DNA from: Streptomyces sp. ISL-66
Lineage (GTDB): Bacteria; Actinomycetota; Actinomycetes; Streptomycetales; Streptomycetaceae
NCBI RefSeq assembly: GCF_018614135.1
Contig: NZ_JAGGOW010000026.1
Coordinates: 1-54,750 of the forward strand
Direction: 5' to 3'
DNA: 54,750 bases
The notes beneath the pieces are model-generated. The model did no database searches. It was not told the DNA's origin and saw only the letters and a program-made list of their open reading frames with translations. Shown piece after piece: positions 32,085-42,044 of this stretch (its first letter is position 1; every line of letters starts with the position of its first letter). Position numbers and translations under genes: made by a program.

Positions 32085-34205
32085 TCAGGCGTCGATCCGC
32101 GACCGGTCCAGGGTGGCGGCGGAGCTGGTGATGAACTCCTTGCGCGGGGCCACCTCGTTGCCCATGAGCAGGTCGAAGACCGACTCGGCCGAATCCAGGT
32201 CGCCGATGTTGATCCGCCGCAGGGTGCGGAAGCGGGGATCCATGGTGGTCTCCGCCAGCTGGTCCGCGTCCATCTCGCCGAGGCCCTTGTACCGCTGGAT
32301 CGAGTCCTTGACGCGGATGTTCTTGCGCTGGTACTCCAGCAGGGTCTGGCGGAGCTCGTTGTCCGAGTACGTGTACACGTACTTGTCCTGGCCCTTCTTC
32401 GGCTGGACGAGCTCGATCCGGTGGAGCGGCGGCACGGCGGCGAAGACCCGGCCCGCCTCGACCATCGGGCGCATGTAGCGCTGGAAGAGCGTGAGCAGCA
32501 GGCAGCGGATGTGCGCGCCGTCCACATCGGCGTCCACGAGCAGGACGATCTTTCCGTACCGGGCGGCGTCGATGTCGAAGGTCCGGCCCGAGCCGGCTCC
32601 TATGACCTGGATGATCGCTCCGCACTCGGTGTTCTTGAGCATGTCCGAGACCGAGGACTTCTGGACGTTGAGGATCTTGCCCCGGATGGGCAGGAGAGCC
32701 TGGAACTCCGAATTCCGCGCGAGCTTGGCGGTGCCGAGCGCGGAGTCGCCCTCGACGATGAAGAGCTCACTGCGCTCCACGTCGTCGCTGCGGCAGTCGG
32801 CCAGCTTCGCGGGCAGCGAAGAGGTCTCCAGCGCCGTCTTGCGACGCTGCGCCTCCTTGTGCTGACGGGCCGCGATGCGGGTCCGGGCGGCCGCGACGAT
32901 CTTCTCCATCACGGCGCGGGCCTGCTGCTTGTCGTCGCGCTTGGTGGAGGTCAGGAAGGCCTTGAGCTCCTTGGCGACGACGGCCGCGACGATCCGGGTG
33001 GCCGCCGAGGTGCCGAGCACCTCCTTGGTCTGGCCCTCGAACTGCGGCTCGGCGAGGCGGACGGTGACGACGGCCGTCATGCCCTCCATCGCGTCGTCCT
33101 TGACCACGTCGTCCTCGGCGACGCGCAGCAGCTTCGCCGAGCGCAGCACCTCGTTCACGGTCTTGGTGACCGAGCGCTCGAAGCCGGAGATGTGGGTGCC
33201 GCCCTTGGGGGTGGCGATGATGTTCACGAACGACTTGACGTTCGTCTCGTACCCCGTGCCCCAGCGCAGGGCGATGTCCACGCCGAGCTCGCGGGTGACC
33301 TCGGTGGCGGTCATGTGGCCGCGGTCGTCGAGGACCGGGACGGTCTCCTTGAAAATGCCGGTGCCGGTCAGGCGCTGGATGTCGCAGGCGGCCTTGTCCT
33401 GGGCGAGGTACTCGCAGAACTCGCTGATGCCCCCGTCGAAGCGGAAGGTCTCCTCGGTCTTGCCGGCACCTTCGAGGGCCCGCTCGTCGCGGACGACGAT
33501 GGTCAGGCCCGGCACCAGGAAAGCCGTCTGGCGGGCGCGCTGATAGAGCGTGTCCAGCGTCAGCTTGGCGTCCTTGAGGAAGATCTGCCGGTCGGCCCAG
33601 TACCGGATGCGGGTGCCGGTCTTGCCCCGGGCGACCCGCTTGCCCTTGCGCAGCCCGGTGTCGGGGTCGAAGGGGCTGTCCGGGCCCTGCTCGGTGAACA
33701 TGCCCGGGACGCCGCGGCGGAAGCTGATCGCGTGCGTGGCGCCGTTGCGGTCGACCTCCACGTCGAGGCGGGCGGAGAGCGCGTTGACCACGGAGGCGCC
33801 GACGCCGTGCAGGCCGCCGGAGGCCGCGTACGACCCGCCGCCGAACTTGCCGCCGGCGTGCAGCTTGGTCATGACGACCTCGACGCCGGAGAGGCCGGTC
33901 TTGGGCTCGACGTCCACGGGGATGCCGCGGCCGTTGTCCCGGACCTCCACGGAGGCGTCCTCGTGGAGGATGACCTCGATGTGGTCGCAGTAGCCGCCCA
34001 GGGCCTCATCGACGGAATTGTCGATGATCTCCCAGAGGCAGTGCATGAGGCCACGGCTGTCGGTGGACCCGATATACATGCCGGGGCGCTTGCGGACGGC
34101 CTCGAGGCCCTCGAGGACGAGCAGGTGCCGCGCGGTGTAGTTGGAGCCGTCCCGGTCTGCTCCGGTCAGCAGTGCGCTGGAAGGCACGGACGTGTCGGCG
34201 GTCAC
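32085..34205 (-). CDS. parE: DNA topoisomerase IV subunit B
   Basis: ATPase subunit of type IIA topoisomerase, 706 residues. The GHKL ATP site is clear (EIIDNSVDEAL, DNGRGIPVD, GGLHGVGASVVNALS). The Toprim metal residues lie in FIVEGDSALG and DADVDGAH. The start is GTG at 34205 with GAGGAG upstream and matches the family N-terminus (SNYTARHLLVLEGLEAVRKR). It pairs with ParC encoded at 7940-10396, about 22 kb away in the window and on the opposite strand. From memory this is SCO5822. Confidence 0.95.
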   Translation of the reverse strand: MTADTSVPSSALLTGADRDGSNYTARHLLVLEGLEAVRKRPGMYIGSTDSRGLMHCLWEIIDNSVDEALGGYCDHIEVILHEDASVEVRDNGRGIPVDVEPKTGLSGVEVVMTKLHAGGKFGGGSYAASGGLHGVGASVVNALSARLDVEVDRNGATHAISFRRGVPGMFTEQGPDSPFDPDTGLRKGKRVARGKTGTRIRYWADRQIFLKDAKLTLDTLYQRARQTAFLVPGLTIVVRDERALEGAGKTEETFRFDGGISEFCEYLAQDKAACDIQRLTGTGIFKETVPVLDDRGHMTATEVTRELGVDIALRWGTGYETNVKSFVNIIATPKGGTHISGFERSVTKTVNEVLRSAKLLRVAEDDVVKDDAMEGMTAVVTVRLAEPQFEGQTKEVLGTSAATRIVAAVVAKELKAFLTSTKRDDKQQARAVMEKIVAAARTRIAARQHKEAQRRKTALETSSLPAKLADCRSDDVERSELFIVEGDSALGTAKLARNSEFQALLPIRGKILNVQKSSVSDMLKNTECGAIIQVIGAGSGRTFDIDAARYGKIVLLVDADVDGAHIRCLLLTLFQRYMRPMVEAGRVFAAVPPLHRIELVQPKKGQDKYVYTYSDNELRQTLLEYQRKNIRVKDSIQRYKGLGEMDADQLAETTMDPRFRTLRRINIGDLDSAESVFDLLMGNEVAPRKEFITSSAATLDRSRIDA

Positions 34206-34651
34206 GCAGTTCGCTCCTCGCTGAATTTCTTTTCTGGCCCGGTCGGGCGCAGTGGTGGCTCGGCTGCCGCTGGAAGGGTACCGAGGCCTGGTAGAGCGGA
34301 TGCAACGCCACCCCAGCCCCTTCTTCAGCGTAGTGCAGATCCGCACGAGTGTTCGATCCCCCGTGGGGGTGAAGCAAACATCACGTTCCCTTCCGCGCAT
34401 GAACCATTTAGTGTTCGGGCACGTCCTCATGAACAACCGGCACTCAGCCGGAGAGGGCAGAACTGCTACAAGCGAACGACCTGACAACGCGAAACCGTAA
34501 AGCAACGCAATACGGCTCCTTCGCCGCCAACCGGCAGCAGCCGGCCAGCTTCGGAAGGAAGTTTCGAGGAAAAGCCGCGAGCGGGAACGTTTTCGGCCTG
34601 GTTGGATGTTGACCCTGGTACGACAGCTCGTCGAGCTAGAGAAGAGGCGAC
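34206..34651. other. Divergent intergenic region between parE and the DUF7455-like gene
   Basis: About 446 bp without a credible gene. It holds the parE ribosome binding site (GAGGAG on the minus strand), a small hairpin CCCCC-GT-GGGGG (34358-34369), and near the right end a TTGACC (34609-34614) that could be a -35 box for the rightward gene, although the -10 is poor. Short frames here look like noise. Confidence 0.5.
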
Positions 34652-34888
34652 GTGACTACTGTTCTGACACCCGCGACCCCGCTGACGGCCGCTGACCGAT
34701 GCGACCGTTGTGGCGCCCAGGCATATCTGCGCGTCGTCCTGCTGAGCGGCGGTGAACTGCTCTTCTGCGCCCACCACGGTCGCAAGTTCGAGCCGGAACT
34801 CAAGAAGATCGCCGCAGAAATACAGGATGAGACCGAGCGGCTTACGCCCGCTCCGGCGGCCAGTGCCGCCGACCCCGAGGACCGCTGA
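34652..34888 (+). CDS. Small Cys/His-motif protein (DUF7455-like)
   Basis: A 78-residue conserved actinobacterial protein. The motif CDRCGAQAYLRVVL followed by LLFCAHHGRKF gives two Cys pairs and His residues suitable for one zinc. The C-terminus is a short charged helix and an Ala/Pro tail. GTG at 34652 has AGAAGAGG upstream. Its place beside parE and hrdB is conserved in Streptomyces as I recall. Function is unknown. Confidence 0.85.
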   Translation: MTTVLTPATPLTAADRCDRCGAQAYLRVVLLSGGELLFCAHHGRKFEPELKKIAAEIQDETERLTPAPAASAADPEDR

Positions 34889-34938
34889 CACAAGGCCTAC
34901 ACCTCGCATCCGACGAGCCAGGACCGGCCAGGCCGGTC

Positions 34939-34977
34939 GACGGGCGGGACCTCTGAGACCCAGGGGTACCGCCCGTC
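34939..34977. terminator. Bidirectional terminator between convergent genes
   Basis: A stem of about 17 bp with one mismatch (GACGGGCGG and CCGCCCGTC at the base) lies between the DUF7455-like gene and the trypsin-like protease gene, whose stop codons face each other. Confidence 0.8.
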
Positions 34978-35019
34978 CTCATGCCCTGCCGCATCCCCTG
35001 CCCCGGACCGATGCGGGGC

Positions 35020-35979
35020 TCAGCGCTTGGGCGCGGGCCGGACCCCGACCGGAAGGCCCCTCCCGGGCCCCTGGGCGGGGCGTACGCCGGCTCCCAGGCT
35101 CCCCCGTACATCTGGGCGGGCCCTCTTCCCCCGGGCCGCCTCCGGGCCCCCGGTGGATCCGGCGACGAATCCCATCAGCGGCGCGATCCGCGTGTACACC
35201 CCCGGACTGTCCGCGCGCCCGCAGCCGCGCCCCCAGGACACCAGCCCGATCAGCCGGCCCTGGGCCACCAGCGGCCCTCCGCTGTCTCCCTGGCAGGCGT
35301 CCTTGCCGCCCTCGCGGGCGCCCGCGCACACCATGGAGTCGGCCCGGTACTGTCCGTCGGTGTCTCCGGGATAGGCGCGCCCGCAGACCTCGTCCGCGAG
35401 CACCGTCACCCGGGCCGCCCGCAGCGCGTACGCGTAGTCACCGAATCCGCTCGTGTCGCCCCAGCCGTATACGGCGGCCTCGATCCCGGCCTCGTACGCC
35501 GGATGCCCCGTACCGGCCATCGCGAGCACGTGCCCGCTCGGCACGGCTCCGTCCAGCTCCAGTACGGCGAGGTCGCCCGCGTTGCTGGCCGGGTCGTAGC
35601 CCGGGTACACCCGGGCGGACCGCACCGCGATCTCCCTGCCCTCGCCCGCGCGCAGCTCCGTACGACCGGTGATCACCCGGAAGTCGGTGACGGAGTCGAC
35701 CGGGCCTCCCAGGACCTGGCGGCCGAGGCAGTGGGCCGCGGTCAGCACCTTGGACGGGGCGACGAGGACGCCCCCGCAGAACTGCCCGCCCCGCGTACCC
35801 CCGAACCGGTCACGGCTGGCGAGAGCCACGACCCACGGAGCATCGGCCACCTTCACCGGCTTCCCGCCGATCACCACGCTGTCCGCTGCGGCCCGCGGGG
35901 CCTGGCTCAGCGGCGCCGCCGCCGCTCCCGCCACCAGGGTCAGCGCGCCCGCCAGAACGCGGGCAAAGGGACGACGCAT
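35020..35979 (-). CDS. Secreted trypsin-like serine protease (S1)
   Basis: A 319-residue exported protease. The signal peptide runs to about residue 32 (ATG 35979, preceded by GGAGG). The mature-type N-terminus contains VVIGGKPV, a variant of IVGG. The catalytic triad is H83 (LTAAHC), D136 (NAGDLAVLEL) and S233 (CQGDSGGP). D227, six residues before the serine, predicts cleavage after Arg/Lys. Three cysteine pairs appear possible. The last 60 residues are a Pro/Arg/Gly-rich tail beyond the protease fold. It is convergent with the DUF7455-like gene and downstream of hrdB on the same strand, but a gap of about 109 bp suggests independent expression. Confidence 0.94.
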   Translation of the reverse strand: MRRPFARVLAGALTLVAGAAAAPLSQAPRAAADSVVIGGKPVKVADAPWVVALASRDRFGGTRGGQFCGGVLVAPSKVLTAAHCLGRQVLGGPVDSVTDFRVITGRTELRAGEGREIAVRSARVYPGYDPASNAGDLAVLELDGAVPSGHVLAMAGTGHPAYEAGIEAAVYGWGDTSGFGDYAYALRAARVTVLADEVCGRAYPGDTDGQYRADSMVCAGAREGGKDACQGDSGGPLVAQGRLIGLVSWGRGCGRADSPGVYTRIAPLMGFVAGSTGGPEAARGKRARPDVRGSLGAGVRPAQGPGRGLPVGVRPAPKR

Positions 35980-36088
35980 GAGGCCTCCTGACTCCGAGTG
36001 TGCATGACTCCACCCAGAGTGGGACGCCCGGTGGCCGCGCGCACCCGCGCGGCCACCTAGCCACGACCTGCGACGAACGCCGCTCCGG

Positions 36089-37687
<1,599 letters not shown>

Positions 37688-38120
37688 GAACAACCTCTCG
37701 GAACGATGGAAACGGCTTCCGACCCCGGGCCTGGTGGTGCTGGACCGGAGCCGACGACCACCGACTGGGGATGGGCCGGCGGCGCGGGCAGGGGCCGGGG
37801 AGCTGCACAGCACCCCCAAGGGCTGCTGTCTTCCCTCCGTCGGCCATCACCTCTTAGGTCATCGCGTGACCTCGCTGAGCGTTACGCCCAATCTTCGTGG
37901 CCCGAGTCACACCGCGTTTGATGCCATGCCGGTCATACAGCCATATATGCCAGTCCGGTGTGTCCGAACACGCCCCATTTCGGAGGCCGAACAGCCCGTC
38001 CGGGACCCGCGCCGTGCCGCCGGCCCCTCCCCCGGAATCCGCCCGGGGGCACCTCCTGGGCCCGACGGCACGTGGGCGCGATCCATCGCGCAACCCCCGC
38101 GTCCGCGCGCGTGGATCCGG
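37688..38120 (-). promoter_or_regulatory. hrdB upstream region with a palindrome
   Basis: A 433-bp gap that should carry the hrdB promoter or promoters. A perfect dyad AGGTCA-TCGCG-TGACCT lies at 37856-37872, about 170-185 bp upstream of the hrdB start. A weak hairpin lies near 37806-37830 in the leader. I could not assign -35/-10 boxes with confidence, nor the SigR-type promoter known in S. coelicolor. No credible gene is present. Confidence 0.45.
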
Positions 38121-39008
38121 TCAGTGCTCGCGCGGGGCCGGGACCACGCGCTCGACCTCCGGATGCACCGTCAGGAGCTGGCGCATCGCGTTCTCCGCGC
38201 CGAGCGCGTCCCCGATGGCGAGGGCCTCGAGCATGCGCGCGTGGTGCGCCACGCAGGTTTCGCTGGGGCGGTCACAGGCGGTGATGGGGCTGCCGGAGAC
38301 CTGGAGGGCGGAGGAGACGATGCCGGAGAGGTGCTCCAGCATGCGGTTGCCGGCTGCCTGGATGAGCAGGGCGTGGAACTCGTGGTCGGCGCGTGCGAAG
38401 GTGATCGAATCGCCCTGGCCGAGGGCGTGGCCCATGATCTCGACCATGTCGGCGAGGCGCTGCTGGATCTCCGGGCGGCCGTGGCCGGCGGCAAGGCGCG
38501 CGGCGAGGGGTTCGATGGTCCAGCGCAGCTCGCCCAGCTCCCGGCGCTGGTCGTCGCGCTGAGGGCCGAAGGCGCGCCACTCGATGATGTCGGGGTCGAG
38601 CAGGTTCCAGTCGGCGACGGGGCGGACCCGGGTGCCGACATTGGGGCGGGCGCTGACGAGGCCCTTGGCCTCGAGGACCCGCAGCGATTCGCGGACGACC
38701 GTACGGGAGACCTCGAAGCGCTGGCCGATCTCCTCCGGGACCAGCGGGCGGTCCGCGCCGAGGTCGCCGGAAACGATCATCTGGCCGAGCTGCTGGACGA
38801 GTTGGCCGTGCAGGCCACGGCCGCGGCTGCCCGCCGCGCGTCGGCCCACCCGGCCCAACTCGACGTCGGATCCGTCCCAGTGGGGCACTCCGACGCGGTC
38901 GGTCCCGGAGGCCTCCGCGAAGGGGTAGCGGTCGAGTTCGCCCGAGCCGGCGAGGCCGGAATCGGCATGGCGGGCGGCGGTCATCATGGTGTGCGCAAGG
39001 GTACTCAC
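38121..39008 (-). CDS. whiH: Sporulation regulator WhiH (GntR/FadR family)
   Basis: A 295-residue developmental regulator required in Streptomyces for sporulation septation of aerial hyphae. The variable N-terminus is followed by a winged helix (GADRPLVPEEIGQRFEVSRT, VVRESLRVLEAKGLVSARPN) and an FCD sensor domain (ELRWTIEPLAARLAAGHG, DHEFHALLIQAAGNRMLEHL). The GTG start at 39008 has AAAGGA upstream. Identification rests on the sequence match I recall and on its position next to hrdB. Transcription is expected to depend on sigma WhiG; a candidate promoter lies upstream. Confidence 0.92.
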   Translation of the reverse strand: MSTLAHTMMTAARHADSGLAGSGELDRYPFAEASGTDRVGVPHWDGSDVELGRVGRRAAGSRGRGLHGQLVQQLGQMIVSGDLGADRPLVPEEIGQRFEVSRTVVRESLRVLEAKGLVSARPNVGTRVRPVADWNLLDPDIIEWRAFGPQRDDQRRELGELRWTIEPLAARLAAGHGRPEIQQRLADMVEIMGHALGQGDSITFARADHEFHALLIQAAGNRMLEHLSGIVSSALQVSGSPITACDRPSETCVAHHARMLEALAIGDALGAENAMRQLLTVHPEVERVVPAPREH

Positions 39009-39100
39009 GAATCCTTTGTCGGCGTCGTTTCCTTGGCCCTTGAGGTCTTTGGTGAAAAGCACACGAAAGGGTGATCGGTGCCACCTACGCAATTGACGAC

Positions 39101-39125
39101 TTATCGCAAAAAACCGGGCCTTTTA
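39101..39125 (-). promoter_or_regulatory. Candidate sigma-WhiG-like promoter of whiH
   Basis: On the minus strand TAAA (39122-39125) is followed by GCGATAA (39101-39107), resembling the sigma-28/WhiG pattern TAAA...GCCGATAA. The spacing is a few bases short of the consensus. It lies about 95 bp upstream of the whiH start. Confidence 0.35.
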
Positions 39126-39213
39126 CGGGGAGTTGCGATCCGCCGCCCGCGATGTGGACGACATCGGTCCCGTTGGGACCTCTTCCGGTATCGGAACGGT
39201 CAGCAACGATCCC

Positions 39214-41007
39214 TCACCATCGGACGCGTCCGCGCAGTCCTGTGAACCCATAGGCGCACAACAAGACCATCAGCGACAACACCAGTGCGGTACCGACCGG
39301 TTGGGCCATCACCCGCAACGCACCGAGAACGAGCCGGTCGGCCTCCGGGGGCCACTGCGCCCAGGTCAGCCCGCGCAGCCGTTCCGCGAGACCGGTGACC
39401 GGGTACGCGGACGGGCCGTCCAGCGCCTTGCGCACCAGCGGTACGACCATCACCGGCACGGCGAGCACCGCGGCCAGACCCGCGGCGGCGGAGCGGAAGA
39501 CCGCGGAGGCCAGCACGCCGGACCAGGCGCAGCCGATGAGCAGTCCTGCCCAACTCGCCGCCGGGGAAACCCACTCCGCCGGGGTGCGGAGCGGGCCGCC
39601 GCCGAAGACCAGGGTCAGCGCTGCGGCGTCGGCCGTCACGGCGAGGGCGCCGATCAGTAGCGCGAGCACGGCGCTGACGCCGAGCTTCGCCGTGAGCAGC
39701 CCGAGTCGGCGCGGCACGGTGCCGCGGTCGGCGGCGAGCGCCGGGAAGCGGTACTCCTCACCGAAGGCCAGGGCTCCGAGCAGACCGGCGCCGAGGGCCG
39801 CGGGCGGCAGGGGCAGCAGCTCCGGCCAGGCGGCGAGCAACCGGTTCTGCGCGGTGTGGCCGACCCGGGCGAGGACCAGCGCCGTGACGACGGAGACGGC
39901 GACGACGAACACGGCGGTGAGCACGGGGGTGGCGGTGCCGAAGACCCGGTGCAGCTCGTAGCGCAGGGGCCGCAGCGGTCCACCGAGACGCCGCACGGCC
40001 GAGGCGGGCCCCGCGTCGCGCCCGGTCCGGGCGGTCCGGGCGGTCCCGGCCGTCCGGGGAGGCTCGCCGTCGTCCGGTGTCGCCGATTCGGCCGGCGTCC
40101 CCGATCCGGCGCGGGCGCGCGGCAGCGAGGGCGCACCGGCGTCGCCCGTCTCGTCCGCGAGCTGGTGGACGAGCACGCCGTGCCGGAAGGCGGCCTCGCC
40201 GATCTCGGCGCAGTTGCTGCCGTACACGGACAGCCGGCTGCCGCTCTCCTCCACGATCTCCACCGTGCGCTGGGCCGCGCGCGCCTCACGGCCCAGTACG
40301 TCGGCCAGCCGGGCGGCATGCGGGGTGCGCACGGCGACCCGCGGCCGCAGCCTGGTCCGGGCGAACTCGGCGGCGTCCTGGTCCGCAACGAGCCGGCCCG
40401 CCTCGATGCTGACGACCCGGTCAGCGCTACGGGCGGCCTCCTTCGCGTCGTCGGTGGTGAAGAGCACCGCGCCGCCGAGGGAGGCGTGACCGCGCAGCAG
40501 GCCGTGCAGCCAGCTCCGCTCGCGGGGCGACAGCCCGGCGGCGGGCTCGTCCAGGAGCAGCGTGCAGGGGTCGGCGAGCAGCGCGGCGGCCAGGGCGACC
40601 CGGCGTTCCATGCCGAGCGAGAGCGAGCCGAGCCGCTGGTCGCGCAGTCCCGCGACGCCGACGACCTCCAGCATCGCGTCGGCCCGGGAGGCCGGCACCC
40701 CGGCGGCGGCGCACAGCATCCGCAGGTGGTTGCGGACGGTGCGCGAGGGGTTGCCGGGCAAGTCGCCGAGGAGCACGCCGACCTCTCGTCCCGGATGCGG
40801 GATCCGATGCAGGGGGCGCCCGCGGAAGTACGTGACTCCGCGGCCCGGTTCGAGCTCGAGCATGAGCCGCAGTGCGGTGGTCTTGCCCGATCCGGGGTCG
40901 CCGAGGAGTGCGGTCACGCTCCCGGGGCGAGCCTCGAAGGTGAGGTCGTCCACGAGGGGCGGGAGGGCTCGACGGGGGGTGCTGGTGAGTCCGATGGCCT
41001 GGAGCAT
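39214..41007 (-). CDS. ABC transporter ATP-binding protein fused to permease domain
   Basis: A 597-residue fusion. The N-terminal nucleotide-binding domain has Walker A at 36-44 (GDPGSGKTT) and Walker B (TLLLDEP, D153-E154). The ABC signature is degenerate (LSLGMERR instead of LSGGQ). A linker of about 90 residues rich in Pro/Thr/Gly (about 275-335) leads to a membrane domain with about six helices (345-597), ABC-2-like. Two copies would make an exporter. Start ATG 41007 has GAGAGAAG upstream. It lies next to whiH in Streptomyces by my recollection; the substrate is unknown. Confidence 0.87.
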   Translation of the reverse strand: MLQAIGLTSTPRRALPPLVDDLTFEARPGSVTALLGDPGSGKTTALRLMLELEPGRGVTYFRGRPLHRIPHPGREVGVLLGDLPGNPSRTVRNHLRMLCAAAGVPASRADAMLEVVGVAGLRDQRLGSLSLGMERRVALAAALLADPCTLLLDEPAAGLSPRERSWLHGLLRGHASLGGAVLFTTDDAKEAARSADRVVSIEAGRLVADQDAAEFARTRLRPRVAVRTPHAARLADVLGREARAAQRTVEIVEESGSRLSVYGSNCAEIGEAAFRHGVLVHQLADETGDAGAPSLPRARAGSGTPAESATPDDGEPPRTAGTARTARTGRDAGPASAVRRLGGPLRPLRYELHRVFGTATPVLTAVFVVAVSVVTALVLARVGHTAQNRLLAAWPELLPLPPAALGAGLLGALAFGEEYRFPALAADRGTVPRRLGLLTAKLGVSAVLALLIGALAVTADAAALTLVFGGGPLRTPAEWVSPAASWAGLLIGCAWSGVLASAVFRSAAAGLAAVLAVPVMVVPLVRKALDGPSAYPVTGLAERLRGLTWAQWPPEADRLVLGALRVMAQPVGTALVLSLMVLLCAYGFTGLRGRVRW

Positions 41008-41171
41008 CGCTTCTCTCGCGGGGGGTGAGACCGCTCTGCGGCAGTGTGAGTACCGCCAGCAAGATAACGCGATATGTCCGATTTTCTGCGTAACCGGCGC
41101 GGAGGCTCGCTCGTGTCGGCGTCGCTGCGTTCGGGCCCGCGAAGCCGGGCGGGTCAGACGGGCCGGACGGG

Positions 41172-41918
41172 TCAGACTTCCGGGCGCAGCATTGGCGGGT
41201 TGAGCAGGGTGGCCCCGCCCGCCCGGAACAGCTGCGCGGGCCGACCGCCCTGACGGGTCGTCGTCCCCCCGGCCGGCACCAGGAACCCGGGGGTACCGGT
41301 GACCTTGCGGTGGAAGTTGCGGGGGTCGAGGGCGACGCCCCAGACCGCCTCGTAGACCCGTCGAAGCTCGCCGACGGTGAACTCGGGCGGGCAGAAGGCG
41401 GTGGCCAGGGAGGAGTACTCGATCTTCGAGCGGGCCCGCTCCACCCCGTCGGCGAGGATCCGCTCGTGGTCGAAGGCGAGTCCGGCACCGGCCTGGCCGT
41501 CGGCGGACAGGACCTCGTCGACGGGGGCCCAGCGCGCGCTGTTCGCGTCGCCGCCGGCCCTGGGCGCGGGAAGATCCGGAGCCAGCACCAGGTGGGCCAC
41601 GCTGACCACGCGCATGCGCGGGTCCCGCTTCGGATCGCCGTAGGTCGCCAGCTGTTCGAGGTGCGCTCCATTGCCCACGCCGGGAACGGCGGGGTCGTGC
41701 GCGTACAGGCCCGTCTCCTCGGACAGCTCACGGGCCGCGGCAGCCGCCAGGTCCTCGTCGCCGCGGACGAAGCCGCCGGGCAGCGCCCAGCGTCCCTGGA
41801 ACGGCTGCTCGCCCCGCCGGACGACCAGCGCGCAGAGCGCGTGGCGCCGCACGGTGAGCACGACCAGGTCGACGGTAACGGCGAAAGGCGGGAAGGCCGA
41901 CGGGTCGTAGGGCGACAT
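41172..41918 (-). CDS. Nudix-domain regulator, NrtR-like
   Basis: A 248-residue protein with an N-terminal Nudix domain and a C-terminal winged helix of the NrtR type (CPPEFTVGELRRVYEAVWG, DPRNFHRKVTGTPGFLVPAG). The Nudix box at 49-71 is complete (G-x5-E-x7-REL-x-EE-x-GL), so hydrolysis may be retained, unlike many NrtR repressors. NrtR proteins sense ADP-ribose and control NAD metabolism; no NAD gene is adjacent here. A hexamer TATGAT lies exactly 6 nt before the ATG and no ribosome binding site is seen, suggesting a leaderless mRNA. A short dyad CGTC-TGCCT-GACG lies in the same promoter. Confidence 0.85.
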   Translation of the reverse strand: MSPYDPSAFPPFAVTVDLVVLTVRRHALCALVVRRGEQPFQGRWALPGGFVRGDEDLAAAAARELSEETGLYAHDPAVPGVGNGAHLEQLATYGDPKRDPRMRVVSVAHLVLAPDLPAPRAGGDANSARWAPVDEVLSADGQAGAGLAFDHERILADGVERARSKIEYSSLATAFCPPEFTVGELRRVYEAVWGVALDPRNFHRKVTGTPGFLVPAGGTTTRQGGRPAQLFRAGGATLLNPPMLRPEV

Positions 41919-41924
41919 GCCGCG

Positions 41925-41930
41925 ATCATA
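41925..41930 (-). promoter_or_regulatory. Probable -10 box for a leaderless Nudix transcript
   Basis: TATGAT on the minus strand ends 6 nt before the start codon, which would place the transcription start at or next to the ATG. The -35 is weak. Confidence 0.5.
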
Positions 41931-42044
41931 GTCGTCTGCCTGACGATAAACAGTGCTTTGGCGATCCCCGAACGACGGAACCGGAGGCTTCGCTCCCTCT
42001 CACGGCCTACGCCCCGCCGCCCGGACCGCGGACCGCGGAGCCGG

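Noticed and set aside
34362..34414. Possible LexA (SOS) box near GAACCATTTAGTGTTC
   Set aside because: The half-sites are separated by eight bases, not four, so it does not fit the actinobacterial LexA box.
37854..38093. 79-codon minus-strand frame between whiH and hrdB
   Set aside because: No ribosome binding site or recognisable motif; the region is expected to hold the hrdB promoter.
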